This document shows, piece by piece, positions 1-18,381 of a stretch of DNA of 64,000 nt. The notes beneath the pieces were generated by a model. That model had not been told where the DNA came from, made no database searches, and worked only from the letters and a program-made list of their open reading frames with translations. Position numbers and translations under genes: made by a program. The stretch is from positions 70,001 through 134,000 of the forward strand of contig JAXCGZ010017002.1 in assembly GCA_037179515.1 (NCBI GenBank), in the 5' to 3' direction. Each line of letters begins with the position of its first letter. Positions within the stretch are counted from its first letter, which is position 1. Source of the DNA: Halocaridina rubra (taxonomy: Eukaryota > Arthropoda > Malacostraca > Decapoda > Atyidae).

Positions 1-345
1 GTAAAAAAAAAATAATATAATAAAACTGCCCTCATCGGGCCTGGGCACGAAGAGTACATAAAGTAAAGAGAAACAGAGATGGAGAGTGTAATGACTTGTC
101 CAATGTGAAGGGCTAATTAGAGATGTGTAATGAATATCCAAGAATATTCCGTGTAGATGTAGGCATAGAAAAAGAACCGTAACTGAAGGAAGACTTAAGA
201 TCGAACTGTCCTGGACTGTCCTATTTAAGTTCAAAAAATCTTCAGCTGTAGTGTCGCAACGGGCCGTATTTGTTACTCGTCTCCTACTATCCCCTCACAT
301 ATGACAAGTCACAACACACTATCTCTGTTTTTCTTTACTTTCTAT
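1..345. repeat. Foldback repeat, edge-truncated copy
   Basis: About 60-110 carries the motif AAACAGAGATGGAGAGTGTA followed by a GACTTGTC / TGTGAAGG stretch, and about 280-345 carries the same sequence in reverse complement, so the two halves form an imperfect palindrome. The same arm occurs around 9300-9420, 9960-10030, 27820-27900, 30380-30450 and 60590-60660. The left end is cut by the window edge. It looks like a non-autonomous foldback element whose arm resembles a LINE 3' end. Confidence 0.6.
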
Positions 346-349
346 ATTG

Positions 350-530
350 TTTTTTTTTGGTGTCCTAGGATGGGCAAAGAAAGTATCTTTCGTTGGGTCC
401 GGGCACCAAGAAAACGTTTAATAAGAAGAAAAGTAGCAACTTAAGGACGAAACAGAATTAAAAGCATGATAAGCAATAAAAAAGGCAGGCAGAAAGAATA
501 GTCAAATAAAGACCTAGAAATATGGTAGGA
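350..530 (-). repeat. LINE 3'-end-like fragment
   Basis: The stretch starts with a T-run and reads 'GGATGGGC ... GGTCCGGGCACCAAG'. Diverged copies lie at 31690-31870 and at the 3' end of the minus-strand LINE near 39990-40110 (GGCCCGGGCATGAG). It is therefore read as an antisense 3'-UTR remnant of that LINE family, with no coding potential left. Confidence 0.4.
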
Positions 531-549
531 TTAGACCCTGAGATTACAA

Positions 550-668
550 TAGCACAGAGATTAAAATACTCGATTTGGTAGGTGCTAGGTCCTCAATTGA
601 GCCCACTGTTGGGCATTAGGGAGGGCATCCAGTCTTGATTCCCCTACTCCTCTCTATGTCCACCTTAT
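550..668 (+). repeat. SINE-B fragment (tRNA-derived family, tail part)
   Basis: It matches the 3' half of the SINE seen whole at 61405-61530: a GGGCATCCAG block, then a short T/C-rich link, then a CTATGTCCACC block. The tRNA-like head is degraded here. It lies just upstream of the zinc-finger exon. Confidence 0.5.
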
Positions 669-1029
669 AATGTTAATGATGATGCATAAAGCAAACTCAA
701 ATCACATTAAATCCTGTGCTGCAAGTGATTTTAGACTATCAAGTAAGTTTGTATTGCAGTATCGATTTACTAAATTTCTCATTTTCAGACTTACCTGTCA
801 TCAATACTTCATATGGGAAGATGGGAAATTGAATGTAAGCATTGAAAACTTGCACATAACCAAGAAGTCAAAGCAAGTAAAAATTCCGAAAGAATACTTT
901 GCTTATTTTAAGATTCTGCTATGATACTGAGAGTTAAAGCATATATTCTGTCCGATATTGGATCAGAATTTTAAAAACGGGCAACATTTTGAATATTTTG
1001 AAGAGTATCCTCAAAGGACATGGTTTAAA
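669..1029. other. Region upstream of the zinc-finger exon
   Basis: No supported gene. The zinc-finger frame stays open back to a TGA at 928-930. Between 931 and 1029 there is no in-frame ATG, so this is either 5' UTR or the 5' part of a coding exon entered by splicing. A weak acceptor-like AG ends at about 966 (ATTGGATCAG). The 84-codon ORF at 670-924 has no family resemblance and is not called. Confidence 0.4.
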
Positions 1030-2841
1030 ATGGATGACCCGCTCGATCTGAAGCTCTTCATGAACCATACCTCTGTCAGCAAGGTGTATAAATGTGACCA
1101 GTGTAGTGCTTCCTATTCAGACAAAGTTTATTTTGAGTTGCATCGACAGACCCACCAGCCTCACCAGAAAGACCTTCCAGCTGTCCAGATTGTTATGACG
1201 GCCCCTCCTCAGGCTACCACTCCACAGCCAACTCCTGCGCATCAACAACAGCCTCAACAGCAGCAGCAACAGCTTCATCAACCACAGCAGCAGCAACAAC
1301 CCCAACAACAACCACAGCAACAACAACAGCAGCAACAACAGCATCAGGTGCAGCAACAACAGCATGTTATCCATCAACAAGATTCTCAGTTAACTGCCTA
1401 TAAGAAAGCTTATGGTGGGGAAGTACATCAAATATATGAAGTTGCTCCCTCGACCCGGTATCAGATTGTAACGTCTTCTGCCCACGTCCCAGTACTGAAT
1501 GCCGTAACGTTAGAGCCTAGCCAAGCGCAGGTGAACGTTCCCACTTACACGTCTTCATATATTGTTGCAGCGCCGCAGGATATATCCCAGTTATCACAGA
1601 GAACAGTTGCAAGTCTCCAGACCCAGCCAGAACCACAGCAACTCCCATCTCAGCCACAACAGCAAGTGCAGCAACAACAACAGCAAACACAGCAACAACA
1701 GCAGCAGCAGACCCATCACCCTCAACAGAGAGTTTACTCTGCTGTAGGGTTAGATCCAAAAGACAGACCTTACAAGTGTGACCAGTGCACTGCATCATTC
1801 ATTGATCCTACAGAATTAAGCGATCACAAAAAGAAACATAGTGGAGATGCTCCTTTTACCTGCGAAGATTGCCATTTTACATTTATGTACAAAAGCCATT
1901 TCAGGAGTCATAAAACGCGATGCCAGAAAAAACGTGCCCTGATGCCAAAGCCTCCTAAACCAATTATCAACGTCAGCCCAGTCAAGAGGCAGTTTCCAAC
2001 CCATCAGACTCCACGGCAAACTCAGAATCATCACCAGAAAGGACAGCAGCTTCCCCAGTCTCATAGTAAAGGTCATGCTAAAAACAACGTTCTTAATAAT
2101 CGAGTTCAAAATTCACCGAATGTTCCCTTCAATCCAAACAATCCTAGTTTCAAAAGACAGAAGAAGGAATTGAGACGTGATAGACCGTATGAATGTCACG
2201 AATGCGATGCTTCTTTCCAAAACACGGCAGATCTTGAAACGCATAAAACCAAGCACACTGGTGAAGGGCCATTTAAATGCGAAGAGTGTCGATTTGTGTT
2301 CCTCTATCGCAAGTTGTATGAAGCTCACCGCAGGCGGTGCGAAAAGAAAAGAAGAGAGGCGTTGGGAGTAAGTGGAACCAGTGCTATAGCACAGTCTCAA
2401 CCTTTACAACAGCAACAGCAGCAACAACAGCAGCAGCAGCAACAGCAGCAGCAACAGCCCCAACAACCTCAACAACAGCACGTTATTCAGCAGGCGCAGA
2501 CGCAGCCTTTGCAAATACATGCCGGAAGAGCGGTTGCAACTGTACCATCTTCGGGTGCAGCTGTACAAATATCTGGTCCTATCCAATTACACACAAGCGG
2601 TAATCAAACTCAGGCAGCTGTTATTGACATGAGAGCCTTGCAGTCTGGTCAGCAAGTGCAACAGGTGCAGCATTTGCAACATCCTGCAATCATAGAGCAG
2701 GTCATTCACGTTGCTCAGATCCCCACATCCATGGCTGGAGGAAGACAGGAGATTAAGTATGACATAGTTCCTGCCACTGTAGATATGGGAGACATGAACC
2801 AAATTATGAACCTCATCAAAGTCAAAGGTAATCCTCAGTAG
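1030..2841 (+). CDS. Glutamine-rich C2H2/C2HC zinc-finger protein
   Basis: A 603-residue ORF, probably a nuclear DNA-binding regulator. Five fingers are visible. Finger 1 is at about residues 22-42 (CDQC...HRQTH), finger 2 at 250-270 (CDQC...HKKKH), finger 3 at 278-298 (CEDC...HKTRC), finger 4 at 389-409 (CHEC...HKTKH) and finger 5 at 417-437 (CEEC...HRRRC). Fingers 3 and 5 end in Cys, so 2-3 and 4-5 form repeated C2H2+C2HC pairs, each followed by a basic patch. Glutamine tracts lie near 72-117, 199-233 and 459-484, encoded by mixed CAG/CAA. I chose ATG 1030 for its good context (AAAATGG), but the frame is open upstream to 931, so a 5' coding exon is possible. An AAG|GTAATC at 2827 could be an alternative donor that removes the last four codons. 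The family was not recognised, and DNA binding is inferred from the fingers. Confidence 0.85.
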   Translation: MDDPLDLKLFMNHTSVSKVYKCDQCSASYSDKVYFELHRQTHQPHQKDLPAVQIVMTAPPQATTPQPTPAHQQQPQQQQQQLHQPQQQQQPQQQPQQQQQQQQQHQVQQQQHVIHQQDSQLTAYKKAYGGEVHQIYEVAPSTRYQIVTSSAHVPVLNAVTLEPSQAQVNVPTYTSSYIVAAPQDISQLSQRTVASLQTQPEPQQLPSQPQQQVQQQQQQTQQQQQQQTHHPQQRVYSAVGLDPKDRPYKCDQCTASFIDPTELSDHKKKHSGDAPFTCEDCHFTFMYKSHFRSHKTRCQKKRALMPKPPKPIINVSPVKRQFPTHQTPRQTQNHHQKGQQLPQSHSKGHAKNNVLNNRVQNSPNVPFNPNNPSFKRQKKELRRDRPYECHECDASFQNTADLETHKTKHTGEGPFKCEECRFVFLYRKLYEAHRRRCEKKRREALGVSGTSAIAQSQPLQQQQQQQQQQQQQQQQQPQQPQQQHVIQQAQTQPLQIHAGRAVATVPSSGAAVQISGPIQLHTSGNQTQAAVIDMRALQSGQQVQQVQHLQHPAIIEQVIHVAQIPTSMAGGRQEIKYDIVPATVDMGDMNQIMNLIKVKGNPQ

Positions 2842-3512
2842 CAGTGGCTATTGGTCAAGGTCCAGGAAGATTCCCAGCAACAAACTTAAGAATGTATATT
2901 ACCGAAGTTGCAAGAAACTTACAGAGAGAGACGTACCGTTGGACTGTCTTAGTTTGGATGACTTTGCAAGGAGGATGTTGCGTTATCAGCTGGTGACTTA
3001 GTTTTAAGTGATTAAAGATCAGATCACTCACAGGATGTGCAGCACATTAAACGAGATATTGCTTGGTATAATGGAATAGATTGAAATGGTACATGAACTG
3101 TAGAGATTATTTGAGTGTTAAGGAGCAAGACTGAAGCACAAAGCTAGGAACTTTCTTCTTGAGAGAAATTTTCGAAAATTGGTTTACGGATTATACGTAC
3201 AGGATGTTAATGGTGCCGGGTAAGTCTGTTGTTAAGAGGATGTTGTTAGGGGTGAGTAGGAGGTTAAGAGAATGTTGTCGGGTGAGTCTATGATTAAGAG
3301 GCTTTTGCGAGGCTTATCTATGCAATTTGAGTGGTGCAGTTTTTTGCACTTCATAGTTTGAACCATGCTGGGTCATCTTCCTCATAAAGACAAACACTGG
3401 GCTTTGACTCTTCCTACAAGCATTTTATGTTTTTACCATAAACTAAATATCTCGCAGATTTTTTAAGGTAATGAGTGGTTTGTCTTTTTAAGAATTAGCT
3501 TTTTATGATGTA

Positions 3513-3764
3513 ACACTGTCAGAACTTGTGAACTTGAACCAGTAAAACTCCGAACATGTTAACTTGACCCAATAAAACTGTCAGAACATGTCAACTTGAT
3601 TCAGTAAAACTGTCAGAACATGTGAATTTGAACCAGTTAAGCTGTCAGAACATTTCAATTTAATCCAATAAAACTGTCAGAACATCTGAACTTGAACCAG
3701 TAACATTGCCAGAGCATGTCAACTTGATCCAATAAAACTGTCAAGAGCTTATGAACTTGAACCA
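3513..3764 (+). repeat. 32-bp minisatellite, about 8 units, in presumed 3' UTR
   Basis: The unit is approximately CTGTCAGAACATGTCAACTT followed by GATYCARTAAAA. Units alternate between a 'GAACCAGTAAAAC' form and a 'GATCCAATAAAAC' form, giving a 64-bp higher-order period. The second form supplies AATAAA at 3571, 3667 and 3731. All units lie on the coding strand of the upstream gene. Confidence 0.8.
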
Positions 3765-4060
3765 TTAGCCAAAGTTCTGTTATGATATGAATGGTTTTTG
3801 CATTATAGACGCCCTAAAAAGTAGTTGTATTACTGTATTTGATTTATAGACACAATACACATCATTTGGTAATGAGTCTTCATTTATAATTATATGTGAA
3901 TTTAATATTTTTTTTAACAGATTTTCTCTCAATGTTTTTGTATTTCAAAATTCATATCATTGTGTTGAGACTGTATCTATACAGAAATGTGTACCCTCTA
4001 TCTGCTATTTATCTTTTAGAGGAAACTCAAATGTTTATTTTCACTCTTGATTTAAAAAAA

Positions 4061-4066
4061 AATAAA
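4061..4066 (+). promoter_or_regulatory. Poly(A) signal AATAAA
   Basis: A canonical AATAAA embedded in an A-run and followed by a T/G-rich stretch (TTGAATATTGTCG). It is a plausible distal cleavage signal for the zinc-finger transcript. The three AATAAA copies in the minisatellite are alternatives. Confidence 0.4.
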
Positions 4067-4332
4067 GATTGAATATTGTCGTAGTACCTCACTTAAATAC
4101 TATTAGGATTTTGAACATTTGTTTAAAAGAAGTCTTTAATTTTCTGTTATGCTTTTGAGGGCTTCATTGCTGACCTTACTCTTATACAGGTTTATATTTT
4201 ATACTGTATTCCTGAAAGCTCGCAAAATTTCGTCTTGTGAATTGTCATTATATGTTTTATATATTATCAGTATCAGAATAATTATCTTGGACATAGCTTT
4301 TCCAGTCAGTTTTGAGATAGGAAGACTTTTTA

Positions 4333-7160
<2,828 letters not shown>

Positions 7161-7909
7161 ATATATGATAGATTTGTATAGATAATGAATATGTACAGCA
7201 TATGAAATAGTCTGTATTCATTCATGGTGGATGCTGGGTTACCACAGCAACTGCATCAGAGTGAATTTCCTTAGTAATTAAGGCAAACTGGAAATAACTA
7301 GTTATTATAAGAGAAGACTTTATATACTTAATAGCCACGTCTAGTTAAAGTGCAATAGAGGTATAAATTCCATTTTTACTTGGAATATTGGTCTTTTTTT
7401 CTGTCCTTTAGGGTGATCTAACCTTGCGTCACAGAATTCGAGAGCAAAACGTCGTTAAATTTCACAAGAATTGGCTGAAAGTAGACGTTTTTTGTTATGT
7501 TGTCGAAAATGTAAAAAGAAATTCACCCAAATTTAAAGGTCTACTTTAAAGTACCAGTACTCTACGTAAGCCTCTTTTTTTCCATGTTAATTAATTAATA
7601 TTCGAAACTCGCCAGTAAAGCTGGTCTTTAATTGATTATTCTTTGTATCATAAAACATAACACGTTATTCCCGATATTTTTATAGTGTAACCCCTAAATT
7701 ACCTACATTATCATATTGACTTACAATTTTATATATCATATATGAAAAGTGAAAATAATTTTCTTTATCATTTGCTTTGCATTTTTTTAATATATTACAA
7801 TTGTAATTACCTCTAAAAGTTTATTATGCTAAAATAAAGGTTCTTTTTTCTGTTTTTGTTTTACTTTTTGTGTCTGTACATTTAGAGACTTTGAGTTTTG
7901 TTTGATATA
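7161..7909. other. AT-rich DNA without a recognisable gene
   Basis: Nothing recognised. It ends at the TA that precedes the first family 2 transposon terminus. Confidence 0.5.
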
Positions 7910-10313
<2,404 letters not shown>

Positions 10314-10673
10314 TTCGCTTTTTATGCGTGTTTCCATTCCGCAAAATTGGAATAACACCCCCAAAAAATAATAGTGAAAAAAATGTGAAATACACGAATA
10401 GCGCCAGTCTAAAAAATTCGAAAACAAAATTATCATTTTAGTAAATATTCAACTGCCGTGGAGGCACTTTTCCACCATGCTGCCCTGTGCTGCAGGGTTT
10501 CTTTACCCAGCATACTGCGTTGATATATCACCTGTTCTAACTGCGTTTGTGTTAAGGTTTGTATATCGTCAGAGAAAAAGTGTTCGAGAGCGCATCAGCT
10601 GATATGGACGCAGCAAAACGTTTGCAGATAGAGGTTCGTTCTCCCGCATCATCCTCCTCTTCTACCGCTTAAT

Positions 10674-13013
10674 TTATTCTATATACTTGGCTGTTTCCCC
10701 CTTTAATTGGGGGGGTAGCCGACATCAAAATAAGAAAATAAGGGGGTTACTTTGCTCTATGGGCAATGACGCGGGAGCTAGCAACCCTTTAGATGGCACT
10801 GCTGGAGTGCCACAGCCCATCCTTCCGGCTCTTCCACAACCTGTGTCGCTTCACAACTGCCAACTCCCCTACTGCCCCTACCACAGGGCTACCTCTGTAA
10901 GATGCACCCCCATGGTAACAGCAGATGCCATCAGAGCTGCGTCACAATCGCTCGCCACTCATTCCTATTCCTAGCACGCTCGCTTGCTTCCCTCACATCC
11001 ATCCTCCTATCATTCTGGGCTCTCCTTACTCCATCCATCCATCCAAACCTAGGCCTCCCTCTAGCATTTCTCCCATCATCTCTCGCATTCATCACCTTTT
11101 TCAGCAGTCTTTCTTCATCCATACTTTCCACATGACCAAACCATCTCAGAACATTCATATCTACTCTGGCTGCAATATCTCTCCTCACACCCATTCTTGC
11201 TCGCACAACTTCATTCCTAACCCTATCCAACCGAGATACACCAATCATACTCCTCAGGCATTTCATCTCAAGCACATTTAGTTTCCGTCTCACTTACTTT
11301 CATACCCCATAACTCTGATCCATACATCACAGTTGGCACAACCACTTTCTCATACAAAACTTTCTTAACATTCATTTCCAACCCTCTATTCTTCATCACT
11401 CCTTTCAACGCACCCAACACGACATCCTTCATTCACTCGTGGCACATCTGCTTCCACTCCACCATTTGCAGCTATAACCGAGCCTAAATACTTAAACTGA
11501 TCAACTTCCTTAAGTGTCTCTCCATTCTACATAACATTCAATCCAGCACCATCCTCATTTCTTGTACACTTCATAACCTTACTCTTTCCCACTTTCACTC
11601 GCAACTTCCTTGTCACACACCATTCCAAATTCTGACACAGCTTCTCCTCTGAATCTGCCACCACCACAGTATCATCTGCAAACAGCAACTGATTCAGCTC
11701 CCACTCGTTATCATCCCCATCTACCCTTCTCAAACCTCGACCACGCACTCGCTCATTCACCTCTCTTACAACTCCATCAATGTACAAATTGAACAGCCAT
11801 GGTGACATCACCCATCCCTGTCTCGGTCCCACACTCACTGGAAACCACTCACTCACTTCATTCCCTACCCTAACACAAGCTCAACTGCCCTCATACAAAC
11901 TCTTCACTGCATGCAACAATTTACCATTAATTCCATATAATCTCAAAATATTCCACATTGCCTCTCTATCAACTCTATCATGCGCTTTCTCCAGATCCAA
12001 AAATGCAAAATACACATCCTTACCCTTTGCTAAATATTTCTCACATAATTGCATAACTATAAAAATCTGATCTATACAACCTCTACCTCTCCTAAAACCA
12101 CTCTGCACTTTCGCGATCACATTTTCTGTCTTATCCCTCATCCTATTAACCAGTATCTTCCCATACACTTTTCCTACCACACTCAACAAACTTATACCCC
12201 TAAAATTACTGCATTCATACACATCTCCCTTACCTTTGTATAGGGGCACTATGCAAGCAATCACCCATTCCACCAGCTCCATTGACAACATAAAGCATAT
12301 ATTAAACACTCACTGACCATTCCAATGCAGTCACACCCCTTCTTTCAACATCTCCGCTCTCACACCATCCATTCCAGGTGCTTTACCAGCTTTCCCTTCA
12401 TACAATGCCCTTTTCACCTCCTCTCTTGTAATCTCTCTCTCATTTTCATCTCCCATTACTAGCATTTGAACACCCCCCACTGCCACTATAGCTACCTCTC
12501 TATCTTCCTCAACATTAGGCAAGCACTCAATATATTATGCCCATCTTTTCCTTGCATCATTCCCTCTTAACTTCTGTCCATTCACATCTTTCACTGTCTC
12601 TTCCATCCTCGATCCATCCCTCCTTACTCTCTTCACTTCTTTCCAAAACTTCTTTTTATTCTCCTCATATGACCTACTAAAATCCTGTCCCCACCTAACA
12701 TTTGGCAACCTCTTCTCTTCCTCTACCTTCCGCTTGGTTTCCACATTTTTCTCCCTATATCTTTCATACTTCTCCCTACTGTTACACTGCAGCCATGCCT
12801 CAAAAGCCCTCTTTTTCTCTTCCACCTTCATTTTCACCCCTTCATTCTGCCACTCACTGCCCCTCCTCATGCCACCTCCAACAAACCCCTTTCCACACAC
12901 TTCACTTGCGTGTCCCACAAAACATTCTTTCATCAACCCCCATTCCTCCTCTAACTCCCCAACTTCTCTTTCTTTCATCCTGTCATATGCCACTCTCAAC
13001 CTGTCCTGATATC
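10674..13013 (-). mobile_element. 5'-truncated RTE-like LINE (copy A)
   Basis: The 3' end is at the left, with a short stem-forming stretch around 10690-10725 that also ends copies B and C. Only the linker and reverse transcriptase part is present, with no endonuclease. The flanks read CCGCTTAAT at 10665-10673 and CCGCGTAAT at 13014-13022, a 9-bp target duplication with one mismatch. This places the insertion in a family 2 repeat unit. Confidence 0.8.
10931..13000 (-). pseudogene. RTE-like reverse transcriptase, broken (copy A)
   Basis: Reading leftward from about 13000, the order is a Lys/Glu-rich linker, an APGMDGVRAEML block near 12360, the finger region QSGFRRGRGCIDQIF near 12085, and the first catalytic stretch FAFLDLEKAHDRVDRE near 11980. 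The RQGWVMSPWLFNLYIDG motif follows near 11790, the FADDT active-site motif near 11680, and the C-terminal region WFGHVESMDEERLLKK near 11120. These pieces are split among frames at 10931-11293, 11527-11856, 11881-12309, 12331-12522 and 12535-13119, so several frameshifts or stops make it inactive. Clade placement is by the match of copy B's endonuclease to RTE-type (craniofacial development protein 2-like) sequences. Confidence 0.8.
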
Positions 13014-14061
13014 CCGCGTAATGCGATTGGATATAATGGAGAGAATGGAAAAAAAGCATTAAGAACAAACAGCAAACAAACTTGCCATATATTATCATCA
13101 AGGAGATAGTGTGCGACAATGCATCAGCTAATACAGAGGCAGAAAAACATTTGCAGATAGAGGTTTGTTCTCCCGCATTCTCCTCCTCTTCTACCGTTTA
13201 ATGCGATCGGATATTATTTAAAGAATGGAAAAAATGCTAAGTACGTGGATGAGCATTAAGAACAAACAGCAAACAAACTTGCCATATACTGTACTATCGT
13301 CAGGGAAATAGCGTGCGAGGGTGCATCAGCTGATACGGAGGCTTCAAAACTTTTGCAGAGAGAGGTTCGTTCTCCCGCATCCTCCTCCTCTTCTACCGCT
13401 TAATGCGATCGGATATTATGGAGAGCATGGAAGAAGAGCATTAAGAACAAACAGCAAACAAACTTGCCATATAATATCGTCAGGGAAAAAGCGTGTGAGA
13501 TCAAGTACGTTTGCAGATAGAGGTTCGTTCTCCCTCATCCTCCTCTTCTACCGCTTAAGTTACGTGCTCACCGCCACCATGCACGTCCCAGTGTATACCT
13601 GTTGCCCACTGCATAATAGAGCGCATTAATTTGTTTACTGTATAGTAAATCCGTATATCTTTTATACTATACACTATTTGCATGATAATGTAAATAACTA
13701 CAGGTCTTTCTGGTTTATGTACTTATAAAGTATGTTTTACTTATCTCATATCTTTGGCATAGTGTCTATGTATGGTTGTGAAACGTATCTATGCATTAAT
13801 TTGTATACTGTACAGTAAATCCGTATAGCTTTTATACTGTACATATTTTGCATGTTAATGTAAATAAATACAGATCTTTCTGGTTTGTTATGTACTTATA
13901 AAATGTTTTACTTTTCTCATATCTTTGGCATAGTGTCTATGTACGATTGTGAAACGTATCTATGCCCATTATCATTGTTTCTTATGGAAAATAACTCATT
14001 ACATTACGCAATTTTCATATTACATGTCACTTCTGAGAACCTATCTTCGCGTTATTCCAAG

Positions 14062-15448
<1,387 letters not shown>

Positions 15449-15466
15449 TATATATATATATATATA
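15449..15466. repeat. Short (TA)9 tract between two family 1 elements
   Basis: Only about nine TA units separate copy b from copy c. Confidence 0.9.
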
Positions 15467-18381
15467 GCTGTATCGCTATTCACCTTTCGTGAATTCAGTG
15501 CATTGCGGAATTTTTTGGTAAACTTTTTTTTTTTCTGGGTATATGTGAGAATCCACGATATGTGGAAATATTAAGTTTCACAATTTTCACTATTTTATTG
15601 AAAAAAAAAAAAAATTTTTATAAAAAAAAAAACATTTCCCAGCCTTAGAATAATAAAACTGTGGAAAATAGTAAAAAACATAAATTTAAACATGTAACTC
15701 TGGACCATAAAAAATACGATACCGGTATCGGCGTTTCGGAAAACGCAAAGCATCGCACCTACGTGAATTAGTTCATATTAAAATTTCCATTATTTTCATT
15801 ATTTTATTGATAAGGAAAAGTATTTCCTAGCCTAAGAATAATAAAACAGTAAAAAATAGTAAAACACACAAATTTAAACATGTAACTCACAGTATAGCAC
15901 CATGTAAAATACGATATCGGAATCGACGTTTCGGAAAACGAAAAGGGTCGCACCTACATGGGATAATACATATTAAAATTTCCAGTATTTTCATCATTTT
16001 ATTGATAAAAAAATTATTTCCTAGCCTAAGAATAATAAAACAGTAAAAACTAGTAAAAAAAACATAAATTTAAACATGTAACTCACAGTATTGCACCATG
16101 TAAAATACTGTACGATAGCGTATTGGTGTCTTGGAAAACGCAAAGGGTCGCACTTACGTGAGATAGTCCATGGCATGCTATTGACTGATGGGTGGGAGAC
16201 AACGAATCACAGAATTGTTTTTCTGTATGTTCTGTATCATCGGGTCTGATTGGTTTTTTGATTGAAGCTTGGTTCTCCCAGCATATTCCATTGTCTCGCC
16301 TCACACGTTCAGTCTACTCACGTGTGCGCCGTTCGCGTTGTGCTTGTGATTTTGTGAAACTTTTGTATTTCAACCCTTGCAATGCCTCCCAAGTGTCCCA
16401 CATCTTCTAAGGCTTCTGGTAGTAAGCCTAAGCTGCAAAGGAAGATGTTGACCATAACAGAAAAGGTAAAACTTAGATATGTTAAAGGAAGGAAGAAGGT
16501 TCTCGGATGTTGGCCGCCATTTCGTCATCAAATCTACTGTTTGATACATCAAAAAGGACGAGGAAAATATCAGGAAAACAGCGACTATTACTATTAATAA
16601 AACAGTGAAGAGGTTCGTAACACCGCACAATAAGATAATAGTACGGATGGAATCTGCTTTGGCCTTGTGGATTGCTAATTGAAGGAAGAAGAACATTAGC
16701 TTAGACACCGGTATCATACAAACCAAGGGAAAGAAGCTGTTTGAGACATTCGCTGCAAACAAACCCGATGATGACAGTGGCGACTGGAGAAGGAGGAGAA
16801 AGAAGAAATCGACGACCCACAACCAGGACCCTCCAGCGATTCTCCACCGAGGAAACAATCGTTCATTGCAAGCAAGGGATGGTTCACCAAATTTCAAAAA
16901 CGCTTTGGCCTAAAGAGCGTTTCGGTGCTTGGCGAAGCTGCAGATGCAGCTGCAGCTGAAGAATATGTAAAGAACGACTTCAAGAAAATTATCGAGGAAG
17001 GCGAATATGTTCCTGAGCAAGTATTTAACATGGATGAGACTGGGTTATTTTGGAAGAGAATGCCGTCTCGCACTTTTCTCTTGAAGGAAGAAGCTAAAGC
17101 CCCGGGATTTAAAGCGCACAAAGACCGCGTTACCCTCGTCATGTGCGGGAATGCTGCGGGCTTCATGTTAAAGCCCGGGCTTATCTACACGTCTAAGAAT
17201 CCTAGGGCTTTAAAGAATGAAAACAAGAATCTGCTGCCAGTGTATTGGATGCATAACCCTAAGGTCTGGATCACGAAAAGCCTCACATCGGACTGGTATT
17301 ACCAATGCTTTATCCCTCAGGTCAAAGTTTATCTTGCGGAGAAGGGCCTTGAATTTGAAGTCTTTTTGATAGATAATGCTGGTGGCCACGCAACTGATTT
17401 CGAGTATGACGGTGTTCAAGTAGAGTTCCTGCTACCGAATACGACATCACTGATTCAGCCTATGGATTAAGGCGTTATTCGTGCTTTCAAGGCCCTCTAC
17501 ACACAAAATGCCCTGGCGAAGCTGGTTGACTCCACGGATGCGGACAAAGAATTCGCATTGAAGACGTACTGGCATTACTATACGATTGCTGCATGCCTTC
17601 AAAATATTCAAAATGCAATCAAAGAGATGAAGCCGGCCACAATCAATGCCAGCTGGAAGAAATTGTGGACGGAAGTCATCTACGACTACAAGGGATTTGC
17701 TCCTGACGAAGTTCATTACTCGGCAGTTGTGAAAGCTGTGAAGTTTGCTGCATTTCTAGGAGAAGGCTTTAAAGATATGATTCAGGAAGACGTGAATGAA
17801 CTGATCGACTGCCACTCGCAGTCTTTGACTGATGAAGACTTGGAGGAAATGACAAAATCAGCAAGCAAAGAAGAGGAAGAAGAACAACCAGAAGAAACAC
17901 ACGAAGAAGTCGAAGAACCTGGCCTTACACTCGAACGTCTGGCAGCCATGTATAACATGGCCAAAGAACTCCAACAACTGTCGCAGGTGCATGACAATAA
18001 TATTGTTCGTTCGGTGCACTTCTGCAATATTATCGGCGATGCCATGACTCCTTACAAGACCATCTTCGCACAAAAGAAGAAACAGCGACAGCCCCTCCCC
18101 AATACCATGTTCTTGTCTCCCCAAAAGCCTTTGTAAACCTGTTATTGGCTGTGGAGTATGTACACGTCATTCACGGTAAGCTCACCTATCACATTCATAT
18201 AGATTTATGCTTGCACGCTGTTATTAATAAAGTAAGGGTGGTTTGTTATTAGTACAGGGAGGGTTTATACAGTAAAGGTAAAAGTAAATGTAAAATATCT
18301 GTGTATATATGGTGCTTCCATTCGTGGATTTTCACGTATTGCGGCGGGTCCCGGAACTGAACCACCGCGATAAGTGAGGGG

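Larger units (their letters stand above)
2842..4070 (+). other. Probable 3' UTR of the zinc-finger gene
   Basis: There is no ORF of note after the stop at 2839-2841, and the DNA is unique apart from the minisatellite at 3513-3764 and short GTTAAGAGG-type repeats near 3225-3305. It runs without transposon junctions to an AATAAA at 4061-4066. The UTR assignment rests on position and needs transcript data. Confidence 0.45.

Noticed and set aside
1117..1380. Leu-rich antisense ORF opposite the zinc-finger gene, also 2404-2586 on the minus strand
   Set aside because: They are shadows of the CAG/CAA glutamine tracts.
16370..16897. 175-codon minus-strand ORF
   Set aside because: It lies opposite the transposase start region and shows no independent protein features.
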